A stretch of 64,000 nucleotides of DNA from positions 62,001 through 126,000 of the forward strand of contig CAXBBL010000010.1 in NCBI GenBank assembly GCA_963974215.1, given 5' to 3'. The translations under genes were made by a program, and so were the position numbers. This DNA is from Croceimicrobium sp963974215. GTDB lineage: Bacteria > Bacteroidota > Bacteroidia > Flavobacteriales > Schleiferiaceae. The notes under the pieces were generated by a model. It did no database searches. It saw only the letters and a program-made list of their open reading frames with translations, and was not told the origin of the DNA. Shown here piece by piece: positions 18,019 to 26,609 of this stretch (position 1 is the stretch's first letter; every line of letters starts with the position of its first letter).

Positions 18019-18039
18019 CCTAAGTTCAGCGTAAAATTA
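18019..18039. repeat. terminal-repeat remnant of the MITE-like family
   Basis: These 21 bases (CCTAAGTTCAGCGTAAAATT plus A) match the left end of copy 1 at 18 of 21 positions. The last three bases are the stop codon (TAA on the minus strand) of the convergent outer-membrane protein gene. Only the tip remains; no internal part or second end follows. Confidence 0.55.
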
Positions 18040-21000
18040 AAAATCAGTACTGAGGGAAATATAAAAAACATTAGGTAGAACGATACCATCTTCAATGCCC
18101 CAGGCCCAATCGGCGCGTACATAATAACCAAAAAGCCTGCTGCGCAATCCGAAGCCAGTACCTAAAATAATCGGCTCCTTTTGGCTATCTAAAACTATTT
18201 GTCCGCCGGTACCCAAGGGAACGGTAATCGTGTTTATTACATTTTCTTTCGAGTAGGGCGAAGGTCCATTCCAGGCAGTACCCACATCCGCGAAACCTAC
18301 AATCATCAGGTTTTGCAAAAAGTCGTTACGTATCGGACGATTGGCGAAATAGCTAATTACGGGTAAGCGCAACTCCGAGTTCACTACCGCAAAGGTGTTT
18401 CCATTGCGCGTATTCTGAAAGAAGCCCCGCATATTGGTAACCAAGGTTTGAAAGATGTAATTATTTTCGCGTGCAATAGGCGTACTCTGATCTAAATTAG
18501 GAGAGAAATCATTATCTACACCACCCATAATATATATGAGTTTTTCGGGACCAAAAGAAGTTCCCGCAGCAAAGCGATTCGCCCAAATGAAATTGCGATG
18601 AATGATTAAATAATGACGCGCATCTACCCCCGCGGTATACAAGCCACTAGGACTTACCGTTAAATTGCGATAATACTCAGCGAAGGCTTTATAGCGCAAG
18701 CCGGCATATAGGTTTAGTCCCAACTTGCGGGTATTATCATAAATATAAGCAGCTCGAGCAATTGCGTAATCGGTATAATTGATGGACTGATCTAATTGAT
18801 TAAAGTCTGTCGCCAAGCGAATATTTTCATCGAAGCGATACCCCACCGAAAGATGAGCCGAGGCTACAGGGTTAAAAGGGTAAACTACCTTGTAATTGAA
18901 CTCATTATTAATTAAACGACGGTAATTACTAAGCGCTAAAACCTGAACTTGAGAGCGACGGGTATAGGTATAAAACTTGTCTATGCGATCTTTATAATCC
19001 GCTACACCCAAAACAAACTCGGCATTGGGAGCCAGAGAAGTACCCGGCAATGGTGAAAAGGTAGTACGCACGCCGGCAACAAGACGATAGTCGTGCATTA
19101 AATCCATGGCACCCAACTTAAAGTTCATGTTGAATCCTTGATTTAAAATATCTCCACTAACAAAACCCGTAAAGGGCTGATACTGCGGATTATCAAACAT
19201 ATTATCAAAGCGCACGGTGAAATTGTCTTTGAAGAAGGACAGAAAATAATTTCTTACCGGAGGAATTTCTATTTCATCATCAGCTTGCGCAATCACATCT
19301 TCAGGATCTAGAGCGGGTAATAAAGTTCTTTTACTAGGTTCATTTTCCTCCTTTTTAGTTTCCTCGGTTTTCTTTTGACCCTGAAAATTATAATTTAAGA
19401 TGTTAATGCTTAATTGACTGCGACTTACACCTGGATAGTACAGAGTCTCGAGTGACTTTATAGCATCATCTTCCACGGCTTCTACCGGGGTATCTCCTTC
19501 GAGGCGAATATCTTTCGACTTTACTTTAATCGCTTCGGTGGAATTAAGATTGGTCAAGGACAAGTCATTTTCGTAGATGCGATAGCGCCCATCTTGCAGA
19601 TAAATACTGTGGCTTAGGCCAGTTTCTTTACTAAAAGTCGCATCCACCAAGCTAAACTCATTTTCCCTTAAGGGATACTCACTAAAGAAATAATCGTAAT
19701 GTGTGGTAGTATCCACATAAGCGATGGCACTATCAATTTTTACGGCATGTTGCCGGCGAATACCACTGCGATCACTGTAAAAACCAACTAAGCCGGGGGC
19801 CAATTCTTCGCCAGCTATTTCATTGATCTCAGAACTTCTCGTGAGGCGCCAGATCGCCACTGTATCATCGCGTAACTCACGGTTATCGGTAGCGAATAAA
19901 TCTAAATTTTCGGTACTAAACATCTTATCAGAACGCGGATAAAGCGTATCAACCGGCCTGTTAGAGGACCAGACAATTCGGCTTCCGCCAGATATAAAGG
20001 TAGGATGTAAATCATCGTAAGCATCACTGGTAATCGCCTGAATTTTAGTATTTAAAATGGTGTAGACATAAATATCTGATTGACCATTTTTAGCCGCACT
20101 TAATAAAAATTGCTTGCCATTTGGGGCATATTCGAAGGAAATTATTTTATCGAAACGAAAAAAGGGTTTGGTAGTTAGTTCCTCTTTTTCACTGTCGTAG
20201 ATGCTTAAATTGGTGCCACCTTCTTCTTCCGTAATAATGGCCAGATTGGTATTATTTGGGTGCCAAGCTAAAAGCGGATAACTATAATCGGTGTTTTGCG
20301 CAATGCGATAGCCACCGCTGTATACCTTCTCCTTTTTATCCGTCTCTCTATCGTAAACGTAAACTTTATACTGAGAGAAGCGTCGATCTACATAACTGAT
20401 AAAACGTCCGTTGGCACTAGAAACAATTTTGGTTATTTCGTGATTCTGCCTCCCCCTTATTAAACTTGTCTTCTCTTTTAAATTCACCTCCTTGGTACTG
20501 GCATATCGATCAGCGTAAAAGGCCTTCCAATCCTCCGTAATTTCATCCAGTTCTTTTCCTAAAATATAAAGAAAGCCACTTTCTATGTCGCGATTAACCA
20601 CGGACATGTAAACAATATTGCGAATAATTTTATCACCGTAAGTCTGGGCGATGAAGTACCAAAAGGAATGACCCGCGTAGCGCGCATCCAATTGAGTTAA
20701 AGAGTTTATTCTTTTATACTGGTTGCTGTAAAAACCATCGCGCACCTTAATGTCGATGTCACTATTCCAATTATCGCCCATGTAAGAAATAAGCCCTTCC
20801 ATATACCAAGAAGGCAGGTTTAACAAGGCTGAGTTGGCCAGAGACTGCGTGAAACTTCCGTAGAGAAAATTGCTGAGAACTACTTCGGTTAGCCCCATTT
20901 TAAGGGTTTTCTCAAGGTTTTGATAATCGCCATCGAAATACACAAAGAGCCTACTGCCACTAATTCGCGTTACTCCGCCAGTATTGTAATCGTCTTCCTC

Positions 21001-21339
21001 ATTGCTATTGACATTACTTTGCTTTAAATCGGAAAGGTTATTGAAGACCAAAATTTGCACCCGCTCATCTAAGGGTGCGTCCAAATAAGATTCGATGCGA
21101 GGAAGGTTTTTATGGGTAAGACGAGCCACATTTTCCGCTAATTCTTCGTTGCCGCGGTAGAAATAAACATCAAAGGCCTCGAATCGCAGAAATATCCAAT
21201 CAAAGTCGTTAAATTGAACCCGATTTTTTCCGTACTCTTGTCGTATTCCGTAGTAAAACTGCGCGCTTATCTGCTGACTGGCAAAAAAGCAAAGCAATAA
21301 GCTGAGCCGGAAAAGAATATTGGAATATTTTTTTTTCAA
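18037..21339 (-). CDS. outer-membrane beta-barrel protein with TolB-like propeller
   Basis: 1100 residues. Signal peptide (1-26, ending QQISAQ). Residues ~30-290 resemble the peptidase MA-like module (LPSWYMEGLISYM; DARYAGHSFWYFIAQTYG), but the zinc-binding HExxH is missing: the expected helix reads LTEVVLSNFL. Residues ~290-600 are TolB/WD40-type propeller repeats (GRFISYVDRRFSQYKVYVYD; FISGGSRIVWSSNRP). Residues ~700-1100 look like an outer-membrane barrel of the BamA/TamA surface-antigen kind ending in Phe (SLSTDF). The start is TTG (21337-21339): an in-frame stop lies 12 bases upstream and no ATG precedes the signal peptide. This is a conserved but functionally uncharacterised Bacteroidota architecture as far as I know. 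Confidence 0.78.
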   Translation of the reverse strand: MKKKYSNILFRLSLLLCFFASQQISAQFYYGIRQEYGKNRVQFNDFDWIFLRFEAFDVYFYRGNEELAENVARLTHKNLPRIESYLDAPLDERVQILVFNNLSDLKQSNVNSNEEDDYNTGGVTRISGSRLFVYFDGDYQNLEKTLKMGLTEVVLSNFLYGSFTQSLANSALLNLPSWYMEGLISYMGDNWNSDIDIKVRDGFYSNQYKRINSLTQLDARYAGHSFWYFIAQTYGDKIIRNIVYMSVVNRDIESGFLYILGKELDEITEDWKAFYADRYASTKEVNLKEKTSLIRGRQNHEITKIVSSANGRFISYVDRRFSQYKVYVYDRETDKKEKVYSGGYRIAQNTDYSYPLLAWHPNNTNLAIITEEEGGTNLSIYDSEKEELTTKPFFRFDKIISFEYAPNGKQFLLSAAKNGQSDIYVYTILNTKIQAITSDAYDDLHPTFISGGSRIVWSSNRPVDTLYPRSDKMFSTENLDLFATDNRELRDDTVAIWRLTRSSEINEIAGEELAPGLVGFYSDRSGIRRQHAVKIDSAIAYVDTTTHYDYFFSEYPLRENEFSLVDATFSKETGLSHSIYLQDGRYRIYENDLSLTNLNSTEAIKVKSKDIRLEGDTPVEAVEDDAIKSLETLYYPGVSRSQLSINILNYNFQGQKKTEETKKEENEPSKRTLLPALDPEDVIAQADDEIEIPPVRNYFLSFFKDNFTVRFDNMFDNPQYQPFTGFVSGDILNQGFNMNFKLGAMDLMHDYRLVAGVRTTFSPLPGTSLAPNAEFVLGVADYKDRIDKFYTYTRRSQVQVLALSNYRRLINNEFNYKVVYPFNPVASAHLSVGYRFDENIRLATDFNQLDQSINYTDYAIARAAYIYDNTRKLGLNLYAGLRYKAFAEYYRNLTVSPSGLYTAGVDARHYLIIHRNFIWANRFAAGTSFGPEKLIYIMGGVDNDFSPNLDQSTPIARENNYIFQTLVTNMRGFFQNTRNGNTFAVVNSELRLPVISYFANRPIRNDFLQNLMIVGFADVGTAWNGPSPYSKENVINTITVPLGTGGQIVLDSQKEPIILGTGFGLRSRLFGYYVRADWAWGIEDGIVLPNVFYISLSTDF

Positions 21340-21397
21340 ATTAATTTATATAGGTACACGTGGCGAAACGTGGGTTAATCAGTTAAATTTCAAAAGC

Positions 21398-23305
21398 ATG
21401 CACATGACGAAGATAAGTACTCTACCGAAAAAGATAGCCTTTTGTTTAATCTTCCTTTTTCCTTTTTTTAGCAGTGCTCAATTTAGCTATAAAGTTAAAA
21501 CGTCCAACAATATCACTCCGGTTGGTTCTTTCGTTCCAAATAACACAGAAATAGACTACTCCCCTATTTTACAGGCCGAAGAAATGCCGCATCCCAATGC
21601 ACATCTCGATCGTGAAATCGCCAATAAAAGAAAGGCTGAGCGCACAGAGGTACCGCAATTTAAAAATAACTCGTCTTTCAAAGTTTCTAAAACCACTCCT
21701 AAACCCCAGGTTTTGGATAGCTTAAACGGTAATAACTACAGTGGATCTGTTCCTAATGACGATGATTTTGCTATTGGTCGCAATCAGCAAATTTTAAGAG
21801 TACGAAACTCTACCATCGGAGCTTACGATTATGTAAAAGATAGTTTGTTATACGAGTTAACCCTTTTCCGTTTTTACCGTCCCACCCAATTTTTACCGGG
21901 CAGTAAATACGACCCTCGCGCCATTTATGATCCCGAATCAGATCGTTTTATTGTGCTCTACCTCAGTGGTAACACCTGGGAGAATAGCACCATTATTATT
22001 GGCTTCTCTAAAAGTAATGACTTGGCCGATGGCTTTAATATTTACCGCATAAATGGCAACCCTTTAAACGATAGCACTTGGAGCGACTATCCGCATATTA
22101 CGGTAAACAAGGATGACCTATTTATTACCATGAACACTTTTTACAATGGCTCAACTAATAACAGTGGCTATGTGCAAACTACCATTCGTCAAATTGGTAA
22201 ACAGGCAGGCTACGACTCGCTCGCTTTAACGGAGCATTACTATTACAACCTGGAATATGGCGGTAAAAATCTTTTCAGTTTTACCGGTATTGATAATGGT
22301 AAGGAATTACTTCCCGCTCCGACCTACTTTTTGGGCAGCCGTGCTTTGGACCCACTTAACGATAGCATTTTTGTAGCCAAAATCGACGACAAAGCAACGG
22401 GTAACCCGCAGCTAAACTTGGAGGTTTATACCACGGAAACCAATTATGGATTACCTCCTTCGGCCCGTCAGAAAAACAACCATACCTTCGACTGCAATGA
22501 TTGCAGAATTCAGGGCGGGTTTATGTTTAATCAACGTATACAGTATGTGGGCAACACCATTACACCAACGGGCAACGCCGGTTTTTACCACGGTATCATC
22601 GACTTAAGAAGCGCTAATAAAACCAATAGTTATTTTAAAATTATCAACCTTGATCCTATTGACGTGGGCTATCCCCAGGTAACCTTTACGGGGAAATCGG
22701 GAGCAGAAGTTGAATCGATTTTAACCTTTAACCATTCGGGCGACAGCCTAAATGCTGGCTTTTCCGCTATCTTTTTTGATAACGATTCTAGCTACAGCGA
22801 AAGAACACAAATTGTAGAAGGCGGCGACTATATTGATATCATCTCCAGTAATGGCGATCGCACTTATGAGCGTTGGGGCGATTATACTGGCAACCAATTA
22901 GCCTACGGCGACACCGGTACAATTTGGGCCACAGGTTATGAAGCTAGTCCACAAGGAGTACCCTTGACTGTTCTAGCCAAGTTACGCAGCCCAAACTGGG
23001 ACCAAACCCCTATTAGCGACATCAGCCTGAAGGAAGAAGCTTCTCCAAAAATTTCGCTTAGTCCCAATCCTAGTATCGATTGGTTTAGAGTAGAAATTGA
23101 ACAAGAAAAAGAAGAACTTCTCAATTTTAACCTTTATCAATTAGATGGAAAAAATGGCCCGCTCTTTCAGGTAGAAGAATTAGCCTTAGCCGGAGTAAAC
23201 AGTTTCCGTTTCCGCACCGATCGCTTGGCAAAAGGTCTTTATATCTTAAAGATTAGCAATGCCAAAGGTGAATTGATTGGACAAGAAAAAGTAGTAGTGA
23301 AGTAG
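21398..23305 (+). CDS. T9SS type A exported protein, propeller-like
   Basis: 635 residues from ATG 21398; ATG 21404 (MTKISTLPKK) is equally possible. An upstream in-frame start at 21320 would overlap the divergent gene and push the signal peptide inward, so it is rejected. Signal peptide ends FFSSAQ. The middle has repeated motifs of a secreted beta-propeller (DPRAIYDPESDRFIVLYLSG; SDYPHITVNKDDLFITMN; YERWGDYTGNQLAYGD). The last ~80 residues are a type A T9SS sorting domain (ISLSPNPSIDWFRVEI ... GLYILKISNAKGELIGQEKVVVK). It should be exported and usually processed at the surface by the sortase-like PorU. The cargo function is not recognisable. Confidence 0.85.
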   Translation: MHMTKISTLPKKIAFCLIFLFPFFSSAQFSYKVKTSNNITPVGSFVPNNTEIDYSPILQAEEMPHPNAHLDREIANKRKAERTEVPQFKNNSSFKVSKTTPKPQVLDSLNGNNYSGSVPNDDDFAIGRNQQILRVRNSTIGAYDYVKDSLLYELTLFRFYRPTQFLPGSKYDPRAIYDPESDRFIVLYLSGNTWENSTIIIGFSKSNDLADGFNIYRINGNPLNDSTWSDYPHITVNKDDLFITMNTFYNGSTNNSGYVQTTIRQIGKQAGYDSLALTEHYYYNLEYGGKNLFSFTGIDNGKELLPAPTYFLGSRALDPLNDSIFVAKIDDKATGNPQLNLEVYTTETNYGLPPSARQKNNHTFDCNDCRIQGGFMFNQRIQYVGNTITPTGNAGFYHGIIDLRSANKTNSYFKIINLDPIDVGYPQVTFTGKSGAEVESILTFNHSGDSLNAGFSAIFFDNDSSYSERTQIVEGGDYIDIISSNGDRTYERWGDYTGNQLAYGDTGTIWATGYEASPQGVPLTVLAKLRSPNWDQTPISDISLKEEASPKISLSPNPSIDWFRVEIEQEKEELLNFNLYQLDGKNGPLFQVEELALAGVNSFRFRTDRLAKGLYILKISNAKGELIGQEKVVVK

Positions 23306-23352
23306 GTTTAGAAAAGAGTGAAAATTAACGTTCAAGTGACCAGGCATTTGTT

Positions 23353-23384
23353 TTTGGAAAACCACTAATTTGTACTTATATTTG
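23353..23384 (+). promoter_or_regulatory. promoter of the yefM-yoeB operon
   Basis: TTTG (23353-23356), 20 bases, then TATATTTG (23377-23384), matching the Bacteroidota consensus TTTG / TAnnTTTG. The -7 box lies 22 bases before the yefM ATG and overlaps the operator hexamers, so repressor bound there would block transcription. Confidence 0.65.
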
Positions 23385-23400
23385 TACAAAATAAAGTACA
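23371..23400 (+). promoter_or_regulatory. YefM-type operator, three hexamers 12 bp apart
   Basis: TGTACT (23371-23376), TGTACA (23383-23388) and AGTACA (23395-23400) are spaced exactly 12 bp apart; the middle one lies in the 10 bp palindrome TTTGTACAAA (23381-23390). TGTACA at 12 bp spacing is the core described for E. coli yefM-yoeB autoregulation. The hexamers overlap the -7 box and run up to 5 bases before the antitoxin ATG. Confidence 0.7.
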
Positions 23401-23405
23401 ATAAA

Positions 23406-23660
23406 ATGCTTGTAGCAACTATTTCTGATTTCAGAAAAAACATCAAGAAATATCTTGACTCCGTTTCTGATGACTTTGAAACCTTGATTATTAATAGAGG
23501 CCAAAGTTCGGGGGTAGTTATTATTTCCTTAGATGAATACAACTCTTTAAACGCCACACAGCACGAGCTAAGCTCCTTGACTAATGAAAAAAGGCTTGAT
23601 GCAGCGATTAAAAAATTAAACAAAGCTGACTCTTTCACAAAAGATCTTATCGAGGAATGA
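23406..23660 (+). CDS. yefM: YefM/Phd-family antitoxin
   Basis: 84 residues from ATG 23406 (MLVATISDFRKNIKKYLD); the upstream in-frame start lies inside the operator and is rejected. The N-terminal half is the Phd/YefM DNA-binding and dimer domain (TISDFRKNIKKYLDSV ... TLIINRGQSSGVVIISLDEYNSL), and the charged C-terminal tail (NEKRLDAAIKKLNKADS) is the part that wraps the toxin. It neutralises YoeB and represses the operon, with the toxin as co-repressor. It overlaps yoeB by 4 bases (ATGA), the classic coupling for this pair. Confidence 0.92.
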   Translation: MLVATISDFRKNIKKYLDSVSDDFETLIINRGQSSGVVIISLDEYNSLNATQHELSSLTNEKRLDAAIKKLNKADSFTKDLIEE

Positions 23661-23914
23661 AGTTCGTGTTTGTTGAAGAATCTTGGGCTGACTACTTATA
23701 CTGGCAAAAAACAAATAAGAAGAACCTCAAAAAGATTAATGAGCTTTTGAAAGATATTTCAAGAACGCCTTTTACAGGTTTAGGAAAACCAGAGGCTCTA
23801 AAACACAAATATCAGGGCTATTGGTCAAGACGTATTGACAAAGAACATCGCTTAATTTACCGAGTTACAGAAGAAGAAGTTCGTATTGCAAAATGCCGTT
23901 TTCACTACGACTAA
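23657..23914 (+). CDS. yoeB: YoeB-family ribosome-dependent mRNA interferase toxin
   Basis: 85 residues, essentially the length of E. coli YoeB. It cuts mRNA in the ribosomal A site near start codons. The catalytic residues fall at the same numbers as in E. coli: Glu46 (GKPEALK), Arg65 (DKEHRLIYRV), His83 and Tyr84 (RFHYD at the C-terminus). The signature GYWSRRIDKEHRLIYRV is intact, so the toxin is predicted active. Codon use and AT content are a little different from flanking genes, consistent with an accessory module inserted between a T9SS protein and the kynurenine operon. Confidence 0.94.
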   Translation: MKFVFVEESWADYLYWQKTNKKNLKKINELLKDISRTPFTGLGKPEALKHKYQGYWSRRIDKEHRLIYRVTEEEVRIAKCRFHYD

Positions 23915-23950
23915 AAAAGAGGACCCATTCGAAAATGAGTCTTCTTTTTT
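23913..23950. terminator. bidirectional terminator between yoeB and kmo
   Basis: AAAAAAGA-G-GAC-C-CATT pairs with AATG-A-GTC-T-TCTTTTTT around a short loop. An A run on one side and a T run on the other suit termination of both convergent genes. It begins within the yoeB stop codon. Confidence 0.75.
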
Positions 23951-23968
23951 GTTTAAAGCTATTTTGGC

Positions 23969-25318
23969 TTAAAGCTTCTCTGCTAAAGCGAGCATTTTGG
24001 TTTCCACCGCTTCGCTATCCCAAATCTCGTGAATATTAGGCATGGCCATAATTTCCGCCATGAGGGCATCTTGTTTTTTCCCTAAAGCTAAAGCTTCGGA
24101 GTAGCGCACATCGGCCGAGAAGGTTACCAAAGAATAAAGGGGCGTCCACTTGGTAGGATATTTCTTCGAAAACTTAGCCTCAATTTTCTTCTGTAAAAGG
24201 AAATTTGCATCGCCTGTTAAATCGCGCATTTCCACAAAATTACGCATGGCTAAATCGGCAATAGCATCGCCATCGGGTTTGCGTTCTATTTCATAAGCTT
24301 TAAACATCGCAGCCCAATCATCACCGTATTGATCCATTAAACAGCTTAAGGCGGTACAATCTTCAAAACCACTATTCATTCCTTGTCCGTAAAAGGGAAC
24401 AATAGCATGGCTCGCATCTCCGATAAGGGCCACCTTGCCGTTACGCGTCCAAGGGAAACAGCGCACAATCATTAAAGAAGAATTAGGATTATTTTCCCAC
24501 TCGTCATCAAAATCTGGCATCAAAGCCAAAGCATCTGTAAATTGCTCTTCAAAAAAGGCACGCGCCTTTGCCAGGCTATCCAAACTTGAAAAAGAAGGCT
24601 CCCCTTCATACGGGAAGAATAAAGTGCAGGTGAAACTCGCGTCAGGATTAGGCAAAGCGATAAGCATATAATTACCGCGTGGCCAAATGTGCAAGGCATT
24701 TTTCTCCATCAAAAACTCGCCTTTAGGCCCAGGAGGAATGGTTAACTCCTTGTAGCCATGATCGATATACTCTTGTGAATAGCTAAAACGATCGGTTCGC
24801 ACCATCGCCTTACGTACGGCACTATAAGCGCCATCCGCACCAAATAATAGGTCGGCTTCTACTTCTTGGCTTTCGCCAGATGCGTTCTCAAAACGAGCCG
24901 TGGCCGATTCTAAATCGATGCCTTTGCAACGCTGCTCAAAATGAATAGTAACCCCATTTGCTTCGGCTTCTTCTACCAACATGGCATTTAAGCCCGAGCG
25001 AGAAACGGAATTAATGGCTTGCCCTTCTTTACCGTAAGGTTGAAAAGACAAATTCCCCTCTTTATCGTGCATTACACGGCGATACATCGGAATAGACATT
25101 TTATCGAGCACTTTCTGGTCAAGACCAACACCCGCTAAGGCTTTTAAACCTCTATCGCTTAAAGCGAGGTTAATAGAACGCCCGCCGCCGATGTTTTTCT
25201 TACGGGCATCAGGACGACCTTCGTAAACATCAACCTTATGACCACGCTTAGCCAGGTAAATAGACAATAAAGATCCTACTAAACCTGCACCCGCGATAGA
25301 TATATTTTTCTTTTCCAT
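23969..25318 (-). CDS. kmo: kynurenine 3-monooxygenase
   Basis: 449-residue FAD monooxygenase that hydroxylates L-kynurenine to 3-hydroxykynurenine with NADPH and O2. The N-terminal dinucleotide site is ISIAGAGLVGSLLSIYLAKRGHKVDVYEGR. The family-specific GGGRSINLALSDRGLKAL follows, then LFGADGAYSAVRKAM and the second FAD motif VALIGDASHAIVPFYGQGMNSGFEDC. It starts one base after the kynU stop, so the two are translationally linked. Together they convert kynurenine to 3-hydroxyanthranilate plus alanine. Tryptophan dioxygenase, formamidase and the enzyme acting on 3-hydroxyanthranilate are not in the window. Confidence 0.95.
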   Translation of the reverse strand: MEKKNISIAGAGLVGSLLSIYLAKRGHKVDVYEGRPDARKKNIGGGRSINLALSDRGLKALAGVGLDQKVLDKMSIPMYRRVMHDKEGNLSFQPYGKEGQAINSVSRSGLNAMLVEEAEANGVTIHFEQRCKGIDLESATARFENASGESQEVEADLLFGADGAYSAVRKAMVRTDRFSYSQEYIDHGYKELTIPPGPKGEFLMEKNALHIWPRGNYMLIALPNPDASFTCTLFFPYEGEPSFSSLDSLAKARAFFEEQFTDALALMPDFDDEWENNPNSSLMIVRCFPWTRNGKVALIGDASHAIVPFYGQGMNSGFEDCTALSCLMDQYGDDWAAMFKAYEIERKPDGDAIADLAMRNFVEMRDLTGDANFLLQKKIEAKFSKKYPTKWTPLYSLVTFSADVRYSEALALGKKQDALMAEIMAMPNIHEIWDSEAVETKMLALAEKL

Positions 25319-25319
25319 A

Positions 25320-26594
25320 TTAATCTTTTAAAAATTTTTCAAGCAATTGCCCAAACTCATACACATCGCTAAAGGAATTGTAAAGCGGTACCGGCGCTAA
25401 ACGAATTACATCGGGTTCGCGCCAATCGGCAATTACCCCGTGTGCGGTTAGTTTATTAAACACTTCTTTGCCTTTAGTAGGCAAGATTATAGATAACTGA
25501 CTTCCTCTTCTGTGTGGCTCGGTAGGTGTGATAATCTTTAAGTCCACTCCTGTATTAGCACGCACATCATTAACAACCTGCTCTAAATAGGCGGTAAGTT
25601 TCAGCGCTTTTTGGCGTAACTGATCCATACCTACTTCAGCAAAAAGCTCAAGACTAGCTAAAAGTGGCGTCATGGCTAAAACAGGAGCATTACTTAATTG
25701 CCAAGCTTCCGCGGTAGGAATGGGTACAAATTCATCGGGCATGGCAAAACGATTTTGCTTATCGTGGCCCCACCAGCCCTCAAAGCGAGGGATCTCTTTT
25801 TGTCCGTGGTGCTTTTCGTGAATAAATGCACCTGAAACTCCACCAGGACCCGAGTTTAAATATTTATAACCACACCAAGCGGCGAAATCCACTTGCCACT
25901 CGTGCAATTGCAAGGGAACATTACCTGCGGCATGAGCCAAATCCCAACCAACTATCGCCCCGGCTCTTTTTCCCGCATCGGTAATGCGTTGCATATCGAA
26001 CCACTGGCCGGTATAATAATTTACACCACCAATCATTAGTAAAGCCAATTCATCTCTATTCGCATCAATGGCCGCAATAATGCGTTCTTCATCTATCAGC
26101 TCAGTTTCCGGATCAGGCATAATTTCAATTAAATGCTCATCTGGCGAAAGACCGTGAAAACGCAACTGACTTTTTAAAGCATATTGATCGCTAGGAAAAG
26201 CCTTGCCTTCGCACAGAATTTTGGTGCGCTTGCCTTGCGGACGATAAAAACTCACCATTAAAAGATGTAGGTTGGTGGTAAGACCATTCATAGCAACCAC
26301 TTCCGTAGATTTTGCCCCCACAATTTTCGCGAGACTATCACTGAAATTCTCGTGATAGGAAAGCCAAGGACGACGGGCTTCTATGTGACCTTCCACGCCG
26401 TATTTATGCCAATCTTCTAATTCTTCTAAAAGAAGTTCTTTGGTTTTACGCGCTTGTAAACCCAAGGAATTACCTGTAAAATACAAGCTCTCTTTCCCAT
26501 TGTGCTGGGGAAATAAAAACTGCGATCGATATTTATGTATGGGATCTTGCTGATCTGCTTCTAATGCGCCAGCGGCGGTATTGGAATATATCAT
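25320..26594 (-). CDS. kynU: kynureninase
   Basis: 424-residue PLP enzyme cleaving 3-hydroxykynurenine or kynurenine to (3-hydroxy)anthranilate and alanine. The PLP Lys is Lys244 in WCGYKYLNSGPGG. Other recognisable blocks are YFTGNSLGLQ near the N-terminus, NGLTTNLHLLMVSFYRP and GWDLAHAAGNVPLQLHEW. Length and motifs match the family. It lies 15 bases downstream of the UbiA-like gene and one base upstream of kmo. The reaction product could feed NAD synthesis through quinolinate or be degraded; the window does not decide this. Confidence 0.96.
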   Translation of the reverse strand: MIYSNTAAGALEADQQDPIHKYRSQFLFPQHNGKESLYFTGNSLGLQARKTKELLLEELEDWHKYGVEGHIEARRPWLSYHENFSDSLAKIVGAKSTEVVAMNGLTTNLHLLMVSFYRPQGKRTKILCEGKAFPSDQYALKSQLRFHGLSPDEHLIEIMPDPETELIDEERIIAAIDANRDELALLMIGGVNYYTGQWFDMQRITDAGKRAGAIVGWDLAHAAGNVPLQLHEWQVDFAAWCGYKYLNSGPGGVSGAFIHEKHHGQKEIPRFEGWWGHDKQNRFAMPDEFVPIPTAEAWQLSNAPVLAMTPLLASLELFAEVGMDQLRQKALKLTAYLEQVVNDVRANTGVDLKIITPTEPHRRGSQLSIILPTKGKEVFNKLTAHGVIADWREPDVIRLAPVPLYNSFSDVYEFGQLLEKFLKD

Positions 26595-26609
26595 AGTGCT
26601 AATTGATTG

